64,000 bases of DNA from Mesorhabditis belari (lineage: Eukaryota; Nematoda; Chromadorea; Rhabditida; Rhabditidae), in contig CAUEEP010000879.1 in assembly GCA_958450365.1 (NCBI GenBank), forward strand, positions 1 through 64,000, in the 5' to 3' direction. A program made the position numbers and the translations under genes. This document shows positions 24,286 through 36,934 of the stretch, piece after piece (positions within the stretch are counted from its first letter, which is position 1; each line of letters begins with the position of its first letter). The notes below the pieces were generated by a model. The model saw only the letters and a program-made list of their open reading frames with translations, made no database searches and had not been told where the DNA came from.

Positions 24286-24528
24286 TTTTCAACACTTTAC
24301 CAAAATACACTGGTTTGTTTCACTGGTTTCTATGTTTCAAATATGGCCTTGTAACAGGCGTCACTTTTATTTTGAAGAATTTATTCATTTTTTTGTGACA
24401 AGTTTCTGACCAGAACCCTAAAAACAGAAACATAAGATACGCCTAAAACTCTAACATTAAGATTCTAGATACAAGCACTAGGGCACCAGAAGTTTTTGGT
24501 GGAAGTGCTTTGATGATGTGATGGGGTT

Positions 24529-24979
24529 ATGGAAATCCCTTTCGTCCAACTCCATTCAGCGAAGATTCGAGCTTGCAGTACAGAATTTTTGGAAATTTTC
24601 AGAAATATCTTGATCGTTTTCGGCTCGGTTTTGCATTTAACCAAGACATTTGCATATAAAATGTGGAAAATGTACATGATTACAAACTCTTTCCCGAGAA
24701 ATATAACAATTGAAACGGTTTCGAATGGCTCTGGCCAATTGACCATTGAAGTATTGGAATCAACTGGGATTTGGAAAATTCCCGTTTGTAACTTCTTGGA
24801 GGCTAAGAAATATTTTATTTATAAATTCTCGGCTACCGAAAAGTTTACCAGAAAACCAAACTTTATCTGATAAGAATGGAATTTCGGTGATGCAAACCAA
24901 CATTCCGAATTATGTCGTTTGTTTCAGGTTGCAGGGGTTGTGGATAAGTTCATTCCAGTATTCAAAGGGTGTGTTTTGA
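24529..24979 (+). other. Possible broken coding region
   Basis: An open frame from 24529 reads SFPRNITIETVSNGSGQLTI, PVCNFLEAKKYFIYKF and ends after FTRKPNF at 24868. A second frame then continues NGISVMQTNIPNYVVCF to about 24979. Continuity across two frames suggests a frameshifted gene, but no family is recognised and the minus strand is also open for 93 codons. Confidence 0.25.
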
Positions 24980-25664
24980 AAATTCATACCAGAAAAATAA
25001 CTGATCACCTTAAAGAAATTTTTCGAGCTTCTTAACTCTTTAGTTCTTTCATGATAAGCAATTTTCATTATGACAGACATTTATTTCGACGCGAAAAAGA
25101 ACGACGAAATGCGAAAGCCATTATCAATAAATTGTCCAAAAATTGTCATAATTTAATTCTCAATTCTTCGGTGTACAAATTTTGCTGCAATCTGAAGGCA
25201 GACTTGCTCTATTTTAGACGATTCAGTTATTATTTAGTAAATTTATTCAGTAAATCTATGTACTTCATGAGCGTTCGAGAGTGAAAAGACATTTCCTTTT
25301 CATTTTCCTTTTCAAAAGATTCTCCAAATCGGCCTCTTCTTCATATTGGGTTGGTGGAAAAGTCCTTTCGGATTTTTTGAGAGAGTACCTTAAATTTGTC
25401 GAATTTTGACGCTTTATAGCTCATCCGAAAGCTGAATTGAAGACGGATCGATTGGTAAAAACCGTTTTGAGATATCTCTTTTCTAAAAGTTTTTACAGCT
25501 ATTTTAGTAAAGGGCGGCAGAGCCAAAAAATGGCTGTTTTCACGTTTCGTTAGTTTTCCGTGCAGAAACCTAGGCTAAAAACATGTGTTTCGTGATCAGC
25601 GTCAAAAATAACCCCTAGACACAAATTTTCAGAATCTTAGCAAAAAATTTTTTGGTACAAACAT

Positions 25665-25718
25665 TATTGTCACCGGTGGAAGTCGAACCAGCGACCCTCA
25701 GATCAACCTATTATGGGT
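25665..25718 (-). ncRNA. tRNA 3'-half-like fragment
   Basis: On the minus strand CCCATAATAGG is followed by CTGAGGGTCGCTGGTTCGAC and TTCCACCGG, like the anticodon-to-T-arm part of a tRNA with anticodon CAT. The 5' half is missing; the sequence there dissolves into homopolymers. Confidence 0.4.
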
Positions 25719-25734
25719 TTTTTTATTTCCAAAA

Positions 25735-26292
<558 letters not shown>

Positions 26293-27219
26293 AGGTTCGT
26301 CGTTTGGTGTATTCTATGATCAAAAGACCAATGACCCTCCATATATTTGTGTATGTGGGGTGGGTATTCATGTTTAAAGTTTCTGTTTGAGTTATTCTTT
26401 TAATTTTGGTTTTTGATTTCGATAAACATTTTGAAAGACTACTATTCTCAGCAACGGATCGACGAACTCGAGCTGGTGACGGTGGTGGCACTGCAAGCAA
26501 GCCGATTTAGAATATCAGTTGAAAATCGAGGAGAGAAGAAGGAAAAGACCCGAGGTGGAGTGAAATGTGAATGCTTCAGCATTTTTATGGCCTCAAAGGA
26601 ACTGAACGGCACAAGTGACTGTTTTCCCCGCCATGTACAAGCCATTTACATTTCTTCACTCAATTTGCATTGAATCGTGACATGGTCAGCGAGACATGGC
26701 CCCGATTTTTTCTAAAATGCCCGTGTCTATTCTAAATGAGCTGTCTGCCACATAGCATATTTAGTGATAGTTTCTTTGATTTTGAAACATTATTTCGAAG
26801 GAAAATGTTTGGGACAAAATAGGTGACCTCAGTCTTTCAGCCACAGCACCCACCACTCGCGCGCTATTTCATGATGATAAAAGGGGAGGAGAGTTGACCG
26901 GGGATTATGAACCCATAGCCTGGGCGAACAACGACATTTCCAAGACTCCCGGGTGTTTTTTTACACCCCAACAACTTAGATCCTCTAAAACTTGTGCTCT
27001 ACCCACATTTGTGGCATCATTACTATGTTTTCGGTTTTACTCATTATATTTCTTGCGAGCATTGGGATATTTTAAAAAACTGTTCTGGACACCACATTTG
27101 GAATTTTTTATTTGGACATTGTTGAGGGAAATTACAAAAAACCAAAAAACTGAAGTGAAAACTCTTGATCGAAAATTAATGACGTTGTAAATGAGGAATG
27201 CTCTTTTGAGCACTTTGCT
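26293..27219. other. No supported gene
   Basis: Open frames at 26413-26673 (+) and 26448-26645 (-) overlap each other and have no recognisable domain. 26894-27190 (+) is open but lacks splice context. Confidence 0.35.
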
Positions 27220-27957
27220 TTAGAGACACCAGCACTGATTTACCATGCAGAAGCCGCCCTGTGGACGATTGTGTTGAGTGCAACACAGATTGCAAGCTCC
27301 CAACTGAAAAAGAATGAGCTGAAAAAGAAAGAAAGAAAAAGGTACAGACTTGTGTGACTCCTAAATTGTCTACCCAGAACGGGACTGAATAATGGTTCAT
27401 TGATTTTATGAGAACGTAACCGATAGCTTCTATTTTTGTACTTACCGGGCAATTGACGTCACAAACGCCAACGTGAACGATGTCTTTTTGTGGCGGTGGG
27501 ACGAGCATCGAACGGTCGACAACCATCGCAAGGGAAAGCCCTGTAATGACCTTTTCTAAAATGTGGACAAGCTTGAACACTAGATATTCAGCATACTGTA
27601 AAACTAAAAGAGATTTCCAAGTGTTAAAACGCCCTAAATTGAGAGATTTCGTTTTTCTGAGGAGTCTCCCCTCAACGAACTTTTCTAAAGCTGCAGCGAA
27701 AACAGAACTTCTTAGCGTATCTAGCCTAACTAGTGTATCCTAGTGACCCCGCTCCATCGCGGGGCGAAAAGGGAAATGGTGACACTTGTAACCCCTGGCA
27801 TGAATCACAGCTATTCTCTTAATACTTTTTAATGGCAAGTCAGCCTCTATTTCTACTTGCAGTTTTATTGAAAACCCAACATCCATTGACGTCCCCCGCC
27901 AAAAAACTCACCGCAAATACAGAAGAGACAAAGCAGGAGCACTGAGCGATTGAACAT
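27220..27957 (-). CDS. Secreted defensin-like peptide, 8 Cys, CS-alpha-beta pattern
   Basis: Three exons (27957-27912, 27540-27446, 27303-27220) join in phase to a 74-residue product. It has a clear signal peptide (MFNRSVLLLCLFCICG), a short pro-like segment (VVDRSMLVPPPQKD) and a mature part with the spacing C-x3-C-x4-C-x2-C-C-x10-C-x4-C-x-C. Cys 3 and Cys 5 give the C-x3-C helix, GGFC the gamma-core and CWC the closing C-x-C, which is the invertebrate defensin signature with one extra Cys pair. Such peptides are released against microbes, often in gut or skin. Stop TAA 27220-27222. A TATA box lies 47 bp before the ATG. I infer the family from cysteine spacing, which distinct small-peptide families can share. 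Confidence 0.72.
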
Positions 27958-28003
27958 TTTGTGAAGAATGGCGAGAATTGGCCAATAGGAACAACTCAAA
28001 CAC

Positions 28004-28011
28004 TTTTTATA
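28004..28011 (-). promoter_or_regulatory. TATA box of the defensin-like gene
   Basis: TATAAAAA on the minus strand, 47 bp upstream of the start codon and preceded by CTCC. The spacing fits a short 5' leader. Confidence 0.6.
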
Positions 28012-28998
28012 GGAGAACTTTGAGTGTTCTGTCGAAAAATTCCAATTTTATCGCCCCGATCACGCAGGATGCCTCGAGTTTCAGGTAATCGAAAGTATTT
28101 CAGAATAAAAGGCACAATGTCCACGTTTTTGCACGGAAAACCCGTCATGAGTTTTCCGGTTTCCAGCCGCCCTCTAGAACATTTGATAAGTTATGTGCCA
28201 AAGTGTGATTTCAGAAAACTTTCGAAAGTTAAATAAACACGTGGCACTTGGAACCGAGATGCCAAAAGGCACATTTGGAATCAAACGTGTGCGAACGATC
28301 GCAGCGACTACACGAGCATAAAACACTGAAACATAGCCAAGCAGACTGTAGCGTTCAAGCAATAACAAAGCAGAAGTCTAAAGTACGCTACAGCTACCGT
28401 AGCCAAAGGTCACTTTTTGTGGGCTTTAAAAGGAGCCTTTTCTGTGGTTCTTCTGACTTTATTCATTTGTACAAAACACTTTTCATTCTGTTCAACTCAA
28501 ATGTGATCGTTTGACTGAGTGAATGAAGCATCATTGTTTCAAGCAAACTGTAACACACTCTAAATCGATTGTCAATCCATTCCAGAGCAAGCAGCTGGAG
28601 TTTTCGTTTTCATACAAAGATTATGCAAAAGCAAGAGACTTGTTCTGGAAACGGCTTTCTTTTTGTAAAAACTAAAATCAATTTTTCAAGAGCACACTTG
28701 TGCACGGCCACAATTCCATCGACTTTCAAAATTTATCGTATGACGCTTTTTTCTGAGCCTACAAAATTCAGTACATTCGTGAGGTGTTGGTTGTCTCTTA
28801 TCAAGAATTGTACACTTTGTTGGCACCTTTTTTTCTTTTCCTCTCTACAATTAGAGGTTGTTTTTAGATCACCAGAGATCACCGGTCCAAAAATGTCTTC
28901 CTTCATAGAAACTCGGTTCAAAAAGTTTCGGATGTTTGAAAAAGTTTATCTGATAAAAAAGGAGTTGAACATGTATAGTTTTCATTTACTTTTCGGTA
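28012..28998. other. Intergenic, no supported gene
   Basis: A 170-codon plus-strand frame (28569-29081) overlaps the receptor's last exon antisense and shows no family features. Confidence 0.4.
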
Positions 28999-30470
28999 TC
29001 ATGGGCGAAACTGCAGTATGTGTGGTGCTTCTTCGATCAACCGTTTGCCCACTGTGCTCTGTTGAGTCATCGAGACTTTGACCTTCCTCAAGAGAAGCAC
29101 ATTGGCACAGCTGAAAGGTTGGAAATTAGTAAAAAAACCCAAAAACACCTGAGGCCCAATGTAAGCAATGTCCATTGGATGATGGAAACGATTTGCATGA
29201 GACCTTCCAGTAAATACATCCCGAATAGCCGACAAAATGAAATGTAAAACAACGGCGTGAGCAAGTAATAAATAAAGTAGACGCTCGAGCTGCAGATCAC
29301 CTGTTTTGCTAATCGTCTATCGACTCGTGCCGCTTTTTTCCCTTCCTGCCGCTAAATCAAAAACATAGCATCGAAAATCTTCGCACATTACTTGGAAAAG
29401 GCAAACTTTTCGAAAAGTGAACCCATCCAAAGTGATCATAAAGCAAACGATGGCCATTGGAAACATTGTCTTGATTGCTCTTATCGTTAACGCTAGATTT
29501 GGGTGTTCGTAGAACAAATGATCGGCACAAATCGAGCAAAGTGACCCGATCCCTCCTAGTACATAGCCAAAGATCAATTGTCCGAATGGCCATTTCGTTG
29601 TGTACATGAAGAAAGTGCCATTGAAAGAGACGGCAAAGAAACGACTAATATACAATATGGTATACTTGAGAAATTGTCTACTTGAAAACCTTGCCGAAAT
29701 GAGGGCTTGACAATAGATGGTGACCGGTAAGAGATCGGGGATGTATGTTTGAAAAGCATCGAATGTGTCATCGGGTGGACACCTGAATCGAATTGGGCAT
29801 ACATTGTATTGTAATTTATTGTAATTGTAATTTACATTGATCTTTTTACAGTAGTGAATTAGGCCAATAGGAGGAGAATCGGTGACTTCAAATCGAGCTT
29901 ATGAAATAAAACCATGAAACTTTAAATCAATGGCTTATCAACATCTTTTGAAAGATGATAGAGTTAAAATGATTTGATCTGATTTGATCATGTCTCTCAA
30001 ACTTTCAGTCCAAACGCCTTTTTGTGTTGCTTTGAGGGTACTCACCAAGCTTGAAAAAGATTACAAAAATTTATCACAAGTTCATTGGCACAAATCAAAA
30101 GCCGATTCACGCTCTCACCGGTGGCAAGGAGCCTAGAAAAAAAGAAAAATACAAAATTATTTGCTAGGCCCACCGGACAGCGAGCGACAATTGATCGTTC
30201 ATCGCCGAATAGTAAATGGCGGCCAAATTTGTGAAAAGGGCAATAAAATGGATCTGAATCTTTTCTCGTTGCTAGCGATTTCTTTGCCTCTCTCTCACCG
30301 GTACAAGCAAGGCGCTCGCCCACCAGACAAGCTGCAACAACAACTCCAAGCTGACATTGGCCACACTGGGAGCATTCGGATCCGTCGACCCCAGTTGCAC
30401 ATTTGTGTAGATTGTTCCAAGTACACAGAGTGCAACTGCACTTCGCTTATTTTTAGCTAGGTAAACTCTT
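28999..30470 (-). CDS. Seven-transmembrane receptor-like protein (unplaced serpentine family)
   Basis: Six or more exons join in phase. Hydrophobic stretches in order: LLLQLVWWASALLVPIHFIA with ALFTNLAAIYY, LICANELVINFCNLFQAW, a loop CPPDDTFDAFQTYIPDLLP, FFAVSFNGTFFMYTT, LIFGYVLGGIGSLCSICA, MFPMAIVCFMITL, then a basic loop (KKAARVDRRLAKQV) and SVYFIYYLLTPLFYISFC plus QIVSIIQWTLLTLGL, ending in a polar tail at TGA 28999. Multi-pass topology and the basic third loop resemble nematode chemoreceptors, but I cannot place it in a named sr family. The first exon is unresolved: the intron near 30462-30484 would be only 23 bp if the segment containing MGPFWVNYPEVLKV is used. Confidence 0.6.
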
Positions 30471-31331
30471 TTTCCTCACCCGCTAGCGCCGATCCAATCG
30501 CAGTCACTTTCAGCACTTCAGGATAATTTACCCAAAATGGACCCATTTCGAAAACAGATGAGCAAAATTTAGTAAAAGAGCTTCGAGGCAAAATGAACTC
30601 TTTAAATGGAGAGAGCTCAATTTTTGGGCCCAATGCTTTCTCTTTCAACGAGAATGTCGTCTTAATTGAGACCACAAAAACTCGAAGCTCTTTCATATAG
30701 AGTGGGTTTTTCTTTCTAAATTGTACCCTTGATCTCTTTTTTTCGCTCAATGTTGCAAATAATTGCAAAAATCTCTTTGGCATACTGATTCTCAAGGGAA
30801 AGAGATGAGTTTTGAACTTTTTGCTTATCAAAGCTGGACAACTGGAAACAAGAGGCTGGTACTCTTGGACACATAGGCTTTTCCGTATAAATTGAACCAA
30901 ACACTCATGATATTTGTTATCTGTGGCTGGTTTTTTTGTTTTAACCTTTGTGAATGTTGCTGTTGATGTTGCGTTAACATTGAATTTGCTTTTGGATAAA
31001 CTCTCAATCGCCGGCAAAGCCGGAGTTTTATTCGTTTACTGTCAAAACTCTCAACACAGATGCACTTTTGTGCAGTCCAGCCAAATTGTTGAATGCAGAG
31101 ACAAGAATGCAGTGAGCCGTTTGGTGATCTGCTTTGGTTTGCTCAACGGCTCAGCGGAGACCAAAAGACGCAAAGAGCCCTTTTCACGCGGCAAAAAACG
31201 CTTCCCTCAGCAATTTTTTAATTCTCTGCTACCACTTCGTTCTTTTGAAATCGATTTTTCCAACTATTCCAATTCGAAAAGATGTTTCCGATCAACTCAC
31301 TGTCACAAGAACTTCGAAACTCAATCATCAA
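30471..31331. other. Two long overlapping open frames on opposite strands
   Basis: A minus-strand frame of 186 codons (30457-31017) and a plus-strand frame of 175 codons (30914-31441) overlap. Neither shows a known domain. The minus one runs into the first exon-like segment of the 7TM gene and may include its true N-terminus. Confidence 0.3.
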
Positions 31332-31833
31332 ATGAGCGGACGTCGAAGAATCGCTCAATTTCTTGCACGTCAACAAAAATTACGAGAGGCGACGCTAATC
31401 TGTGGGCCGTTTCGGAAAGGTTTCCACGAGATCACTCTTAACACCAACGCCGCATTCATTCTGATCGCAATGGATTCGTTGTTTTGAGTCATTCCGAGTG
31501 CCCAATCCCCGTATTTTTGTCGGGCTGATGCCGAGGGAAAACGAGTTTTTGCTGCTTTTCGAAAGTCTTTGCGAAAAAGGAATGCCGACAAAATATCGAA
31601 AACTGGTGGCGGTTTTCAGGAATGAATTCACGGAACGCGAAGAAACCCCAAAAGAATTACTGGCTCTTATTGAAAAACACAATTTTAAGGGAATCGCTGA
31701 AAGTTCCGAACAGAATCAACAGATTTTCGGGTTCTTTGAGGGAACACTAAGCAAAGCGTGGGATAAAATTTTGAATAAACTTCGCTTTTCTCGTAAAATA
31801 GGGCCCAAAAGTTTGGATACACCCCCCAGTTGA
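31332..31833 (+). CDS. Unclassified small protein, frameshifted, running into the right arm
   Basis: From ATG 31332 the frame reads SGRRRIAQFLARQQKLREA, GPFRKGFHEITLNTNAAF and stops at TGA 31487. The neighbouring frame continues RVPNPRIFVGLMPRENEF, LLLFESLCEKGMPTKYRK and PKELLALIEKHNF to 31833. Helical, charged composition suggests real coding sequence with a one-base break near 31480-31495. Its 3' end lies inside the right inverted-repeat arm, so the natural end may have been replaced when the arm was formed. No family was recognised. Confidence 0.4.
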
Positions 31834-31914
31834 GAAAGTAAAAGGCACCCAGAGCGCCTTATTTTTTAGAATGCCAGTACGTTCCAATCTATTAATCTTT
31901 CCAATCTGTTTTTC

Positions 31915-32213
31915 AAATAAAATATTTGAAAGAGTTTCTGGATGGAAGATGTTGGGGAGATTCCAAGAATTATTTTGGTGATGTTGCATACGTCTTGATC
32001 GGACCGGTAAAACATTGTGAAAACACTTTGCAAAGTCAATACTACGAAAAAAACTGATTTTCCCGTGTAAAATGAGGTCCTGTGTGGCTGTAATGTGTTT
32101 ACAAGCTTGTACATCACCCGAAACGCAACCGATCGAGACGTAGACGACACCAAAATAATACTTGGAATCTCCCCAACATCTTCCATCCAAAAACTATTCA
32201 AATATTTTATTTG
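31915..32213. mobile_element. MITE-like palindromic element (right arm)
   Basis: Counterpart of 14228-14531, with the same terminal inverted repeats and centre. Confidence 0.65.
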
Positions 32214-33312
32214 GGGGGAAAACGGACAAAGGACGAAGTAGGTTCTCCAGTTAAGTTCTCCAAAAATTTGCAAGCTTTGAGTCACGTTGCGTTCTATTGA
32301 AAAGCTAACGGTCACAAACAAAAATGTTCATGAAGTAACCAGTTCAACCAAATTCTTTTCAGTTGAAGAAAAGTGGCAAGGCGGTTCTTACGGAAACACT
32401 GTTGATGATTCAAGTACGATAAATCATAATATTTCGCTTTAATAGTAGCTTGTTAAACAATTTTTCCAATTTCTAGATGATGGCCAGTTCAGCATTGAGT
32501 CTCATTCACACAATCTTCTATTTCATGTTCAAACTCGTTATCAAGCATTTTTTCGGGTCGAATGTGGGATTTTATTCGTGACTTATGAGTTGCCTTTCGA
32601 ATACTTCTGCTAAAGTGTGATAATACCGTAAGTTGCCAGAGCAAACCTCGTTAAAATTCGATCAACTTTGTGGTCACACGGAAATGAGAAAACAAATTTG
32701 ATGTGTTGGTGAAACAAAGGAAGAAAATTAGTGGCCAGCTTTGATTTTGACGTCTTGAGCCCATCGTACAAACTGCTGAAGATGAACCAATTCAGGGTGA
32801 TCTCGTTGATTTGTCTCAGGAAGCCAAAGGTGAGAAGGACGATCTTCAAAACAACTCGAGTCTTGTGACAGTGACCACGACAAGTGACAACTTTCGAGAG
32901 CACTATTGTGCAGAAGTGCGAAAAGCCAGTAATAATCTCTAGACGTAATACTATGTACTGCCACCACAGCCGTGTACCATTTGCTATTCCAATAGAGCCT
33001 TATACATTTTTTGTTCGTTTGAATTTCAAGATCAAACACGCATGCGAACAATGGAAATGTCTTCAGCTTTAGACTGTAGAATAAGTGTTCTACTGTGTAA
33101 TAGAATTGATCGACGCTTACAACAAAGACTAGTAGGTAATTGCAAATGCCAAGTAAAAGTGAAAACAATTTTGGTGATTAACGCGTATAGCTTTGGGTCG
33201 CTTATCCCGTTGCTGGGGTCGTCGTGGTTGTCGTCGCCTTCGGTGTCGTCTAAATTTTCCCGTATGCTTTGTCTATTTGTTCTCTAAACTCTTTCATATG
33301 CTTAGTTTTCTG

Positions 33313-34867
33313 CTAAAAGAAATGAACCGTTGTGTAACTGCCACATGGTGGATGAAGCACTTGATCGGGTGCCAATTGCAGCCCACACTGGTTTGCCTTG
33401 GTCACAAGGTTTTTCACCTGAATTCCAGAAACAATTAGTGATGCTATTACACAAAGCTAGCCGCAATAACACTTGATAACATTATTTTTCACTTACCACC
33501 ACATTTCCCGGCGCACAGTGTGGAACCTTTGGGCATAGGTTTTTCGGGCAAAGGTACTGCCGAGTTGTTGGGCCGCTAAACGAGTCGCGCTCACCAAAGC
33601 TAGCCAAGAATTCTAGCTAACAAATTTGCAATGACTCACGTGCAAGCACATCCATACCCTGCCGAGTCACAACTTCTTGTTTGATTCACTTTGCCGTGAA
33701 GACCACAGGTGGCCGAGCATGGGCCGACGTTTGACCAGGCGCTCCATACTCCTGATTTTTTACTTTTGAAACGCTGAAAGAATCAATGAACCTCCTGGTG
33801 GACAAGGGTTACACTCAACGTTGCCTAGAAATTATTCAATTTGTTTGTTGAACGCATTATGCTACCAAACATTAGCCCTTCACAATAGCCAGTACTATTA
33901 AAATCATCGGCTCGAGTCACATTTCCGCACTGATACGACGCGGGAGCTGTCCAGTGCGATAAGTACTCAATATATCAATATAGGTTATTGGCTTGTTTTT
34001 TGAAAAACTTTCTTGTATGGTGAGGCGCACGAAATGTTGGTACACGGGTTTTTCGGGCACGGGCAGGGGGTTGTAGGGCAAGGGACGAGTCGCGAATAGG
34101 CCCCACTGCAACAAAATCCTAGTAGAAAAAAGTTTCAAGCAACTACTTATTTGAAGACAGACAACGACTCACGTGCATGGACAACCGAACGACCACGACG
34201 TACAGTTTCTCCGCTGCACTTTTCGCCCGAACAGTCCACACGTTTTCGTACACGCCGTGTAATCGACCCAATTAGACCAAACGCCTAAACGAAGATTACA
34301 TTGAAACCAGGAAGCTGTCTAGATGATAATAACCTATATAGTAGACTTGCAATACACGACTCACCGGTCGACGGCGTTTCGGCTAGATACCCATAATACT
34401 CCTGGTCGGCCGCGTAGTCGTAGTAGGCTTGTGAAGCTGAAACTGCGTTTATATGGCTTTGCTCTTCAAAGAATTGGCTCAAACGTGGCTATGTTAAAGC
34501 AACAAACGAACTGTTTGCTGGATTGCACGAGGTACAACAGGGCACCGGCCAGCAGTCGGGCCACAAATCACCGATTGCCAACACCGATGGCACTGAAAGC
34601 AACTTATGTTATTCGTTTGAAAATCTGCTCTCTTCAAATTACATTTACTACAAATTACAAATAAACTCTCTTGGCGCGTTTTTGTACGATAAAATGATAC
34701 TAAAGATATCATTTTCCTATGCTCGAATCTTAAGTAAACAAGCCAAAAAGCTGATTAATTACATTAAAATGCACTGAAAACATGCACTCTTTTGATATTT
34801 TTAGAAATTTACAAAACAACTCGTAACCTGCACAAAACAGAAAAGCACAAATGAGAGTGGTTGCCAT
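33313..34867 (-). CDS. Secreted protein with two thrombospondin type-1 repeats (right copy)
   Basis: This mirrors the gene at 11656-13210: signal peptide from ATG 34867 (MATTLICAFLFCA), WPVPCCTSCNP, TSR 1, Pro/Cys spacer, TSR 2 and TAG at 33313. Every exon stays open. Seen replacements are conservative or in linkers (WPTC to WPDC, GFLAETPSAG to GYLAETPSTG, TNIAC to TNISC). All TSR cysteines and the W-x2-W motifs are kept, while surrounding noncoding sequence shows indels. Both copies therefore probably make protein. Confidence 0.78.
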
Positions 34868-34903
34868 TCCAAATGAATGTGGCTCGCAAAACGAGCGGCT
34901 CGC

Positions 34904-35191
34904 CTATTTTATCTCTTTCGATTTGGGATCGAAGTTCATCGGCGATGCAAAAAGCATCGTAGATGTGTGGATAAACACGAAAAATAGATCGGCCCGCTTA
35001 TTGCTGCCCGTTTTCATAATGGAGCGCCTGTTCGCTTCACAAAGCGAACAATTTGGATTCTGTTTGTGTGATTTTGGATTTGGGATTTTGAAATAGTTTG
35101 CCACATGATTGAAAGCGAGTTGAGATTGGGTTTCCAACCCACAGGAAAATTGGTCAATCGATGAAGGCTTGCCAATTATAAGAGCAAGCAT
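34904..35191 (-). other. Small ORF conserved in both arms (right copy)
   Basis: Counterpart of 11407-11619, longer at the N-terminus (GKPSSIDQFSCGLETQSQ). It contains a 21-nt in-frame insertion relative to the left copy and ends 36 bp before the right TSR start codon. Confidence 0.3.
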
Positions 35192-35482
35192 ATATTTGTT
35201 TTAACCCCAACCACAAAGTACCAATTGGGTTTTTTGCAATCCAATTTGTTGGTTGCCTTCTTCTCAACTCACCCAGTCAGCTTCTCAGCTCAGAAAAGCA
35301 CGGAGACATTTCAGTAAATAAAACGTTAATGTTCTTTTACTAGGACTTACGTCGGTTAGCTGAAAACCCTGAAATGGATCATTATTTGATCTGTTCCGTA
35401 AGGACCTCACTCACCCACCCACCTCTAGCCAATTCAAGAGGTGAAATTTGACACCACGAGGCGGTCTTTCTTCGAAATTTTT

Positions 35483-36524
35483 TGAGAATTTAGCAATTTT
35501 CCAATTTTCTTTCAAATTTCACTTCTTTTCCTGCCTGTTTCCCAAGATGAAACTCAAAAACCCATTCGATCCTTCTTTTATTTTTTAGAAAGACCTGGGA
35601 AATTGCATCAAAATTTGCAGCAAAAAAAAGAACGCCTCACTTGGTGCAACTTTCATGTAAAAGTGTTCTTGTATCGGCAATATCGATTTTCGTGGTAGAC
35701 GGGAGTGGAAATGGTTGCGCGATAAAAGTCACTTCTGTTTTTTCCTAAAAGTCTTTATTTTCCACGCCTTTAATTAATTTTGCTCAAGGCTTTTAATGAA
35801 TTTCGACATAATAATCAATTAATGAGAGAAATTTTCTTACCAGAGGCACTTATGTACGCGTTTCTACAATGATCGAATGCGGACAAACGTGAGCTTTTTC
35901 TTTTACTAGTTTTTTATTTATTTTTAGGACTGTTTTTGTTGTAAGCTAGACTGGCTGGGGCTTTGCTTAAGTGGAATTGATGGTTGATGTCAAACTGTAG
36001 CTCAAAAGAAAGATGTAGACTACGTAAACGATTATTATTTAGATTGATCCTGGCGATTCCTGGAGGTTGTGGTCGGCACAAAGAGTGCCACAAAGAACGA
36101 TGCACCCATCACTCATAGTGACTCGAAGGAATTGCCCCGAAAAAGTAATGGTGGACGATGGGGAATTTTCGCCTTGAGACATGAATGTAATGGATGTAGA
36201 AGTTGCATATGTTTCTTTACAAGTATACTGTACGTAAAATTTTATTTGATTTTACTTAGAAATGATGCAGTAAAGATGTGTATGGTCTGATGATTTTTTT
36301 GTGAAATATTTTGCTCTAAATTCACTATGCAACTTTATTTCTGTGACAAATTCAAAGCGACAAAAATTAAATCGGTGAAGAGATAACGGATCTGTTTGAC
36401 AGACATTATAGCCGGAAAACTGTCATAAAAGGAATGGCACATGGACAAGGAGAGACGAACGAGAAGGACGATCTAGGCAAGCAGTGAAAAAATGAAAATA
36501 TTGACCCCTAAAAGTTTATAGACT
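35483..36524. other. Intergenic, no supported gene
   Basis: Only short open frames without splice context are present. Confidence 0.45.
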
Positions 36525-36934
36525 TCATAAATTCTTGACACCATACTTTATCACAAAAATTAATTCTTTATTTTGCTCAAAGGCTAACAAATAGATGGCC
36601 TCTCGATATTCAGAGGCATTTTTCTTGAAATAGGCTTTTTGCTCTCCAAGAGCAATATTTCCTGCTACATAAATTTGATCTTTGTGCTTATTCAATAAGT
36701 TTTTCAAAAAATGAGGGTTCTGACTCCTCGCTTATGCCTTCCATCTCAGGAACCTTTTGAACCAAGGATTTTACCGTCGAAAATTCTGAACCAGGAACCT
36801 TTTCACTCCAGTAAGGAGGATACGTTAACGTTATAATTGATTCTTTCCGCATTCTTCTCTCGAATGATCAACAATTTCGAGTCACGGCTGGAAATCTGTT
36901 CCCAAGAAACGGCCAAATCACTCCAGCTGAGCAT
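36525..36934 (-). CDS. Unclassified small protein with two frame breaks
   Basis: From ATG 36934 the minus strand reads LSWSDLAVSWEQISSRDSKL with LIIREKNAER. It shifts by one base near 36835 into TLTYPPYWSEKVPGSEF, KVPEMEGISEESEPSF, and shifts again at a run of six T (about 36706-36711) into LKNLLNKHKDQIYVAG, LGEQKAYFKKNASEYREA and a stop at 36525. Each segment flows naturally into the next, which points to one gene and base-level errors or recent decay. It lacks a signal peptide and membrane spans. No family was recognised. Confidence 0.42.

Larger units (their letters stand above)
31784..35482 (-). repeat. Right arm of the 3.7-kb inverted duplication
   Basis: Reverse complement of 10967-14664 with scattered differences. 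It carries the second TSR gene, the MITE-like element and the conserved small ORF. Confidence 0.93.

Noticed and set aside
28569..29081. 170-codon plus-strand frame
   Set aside because: It is antisense to the last exon of the 7TM gene and has no splice or family support.
32728..33168. 146-codon frame in the right arm
   Set aside because: The same frame is interrupted by a stop and indels in the left arm, unlike the TSR gene.
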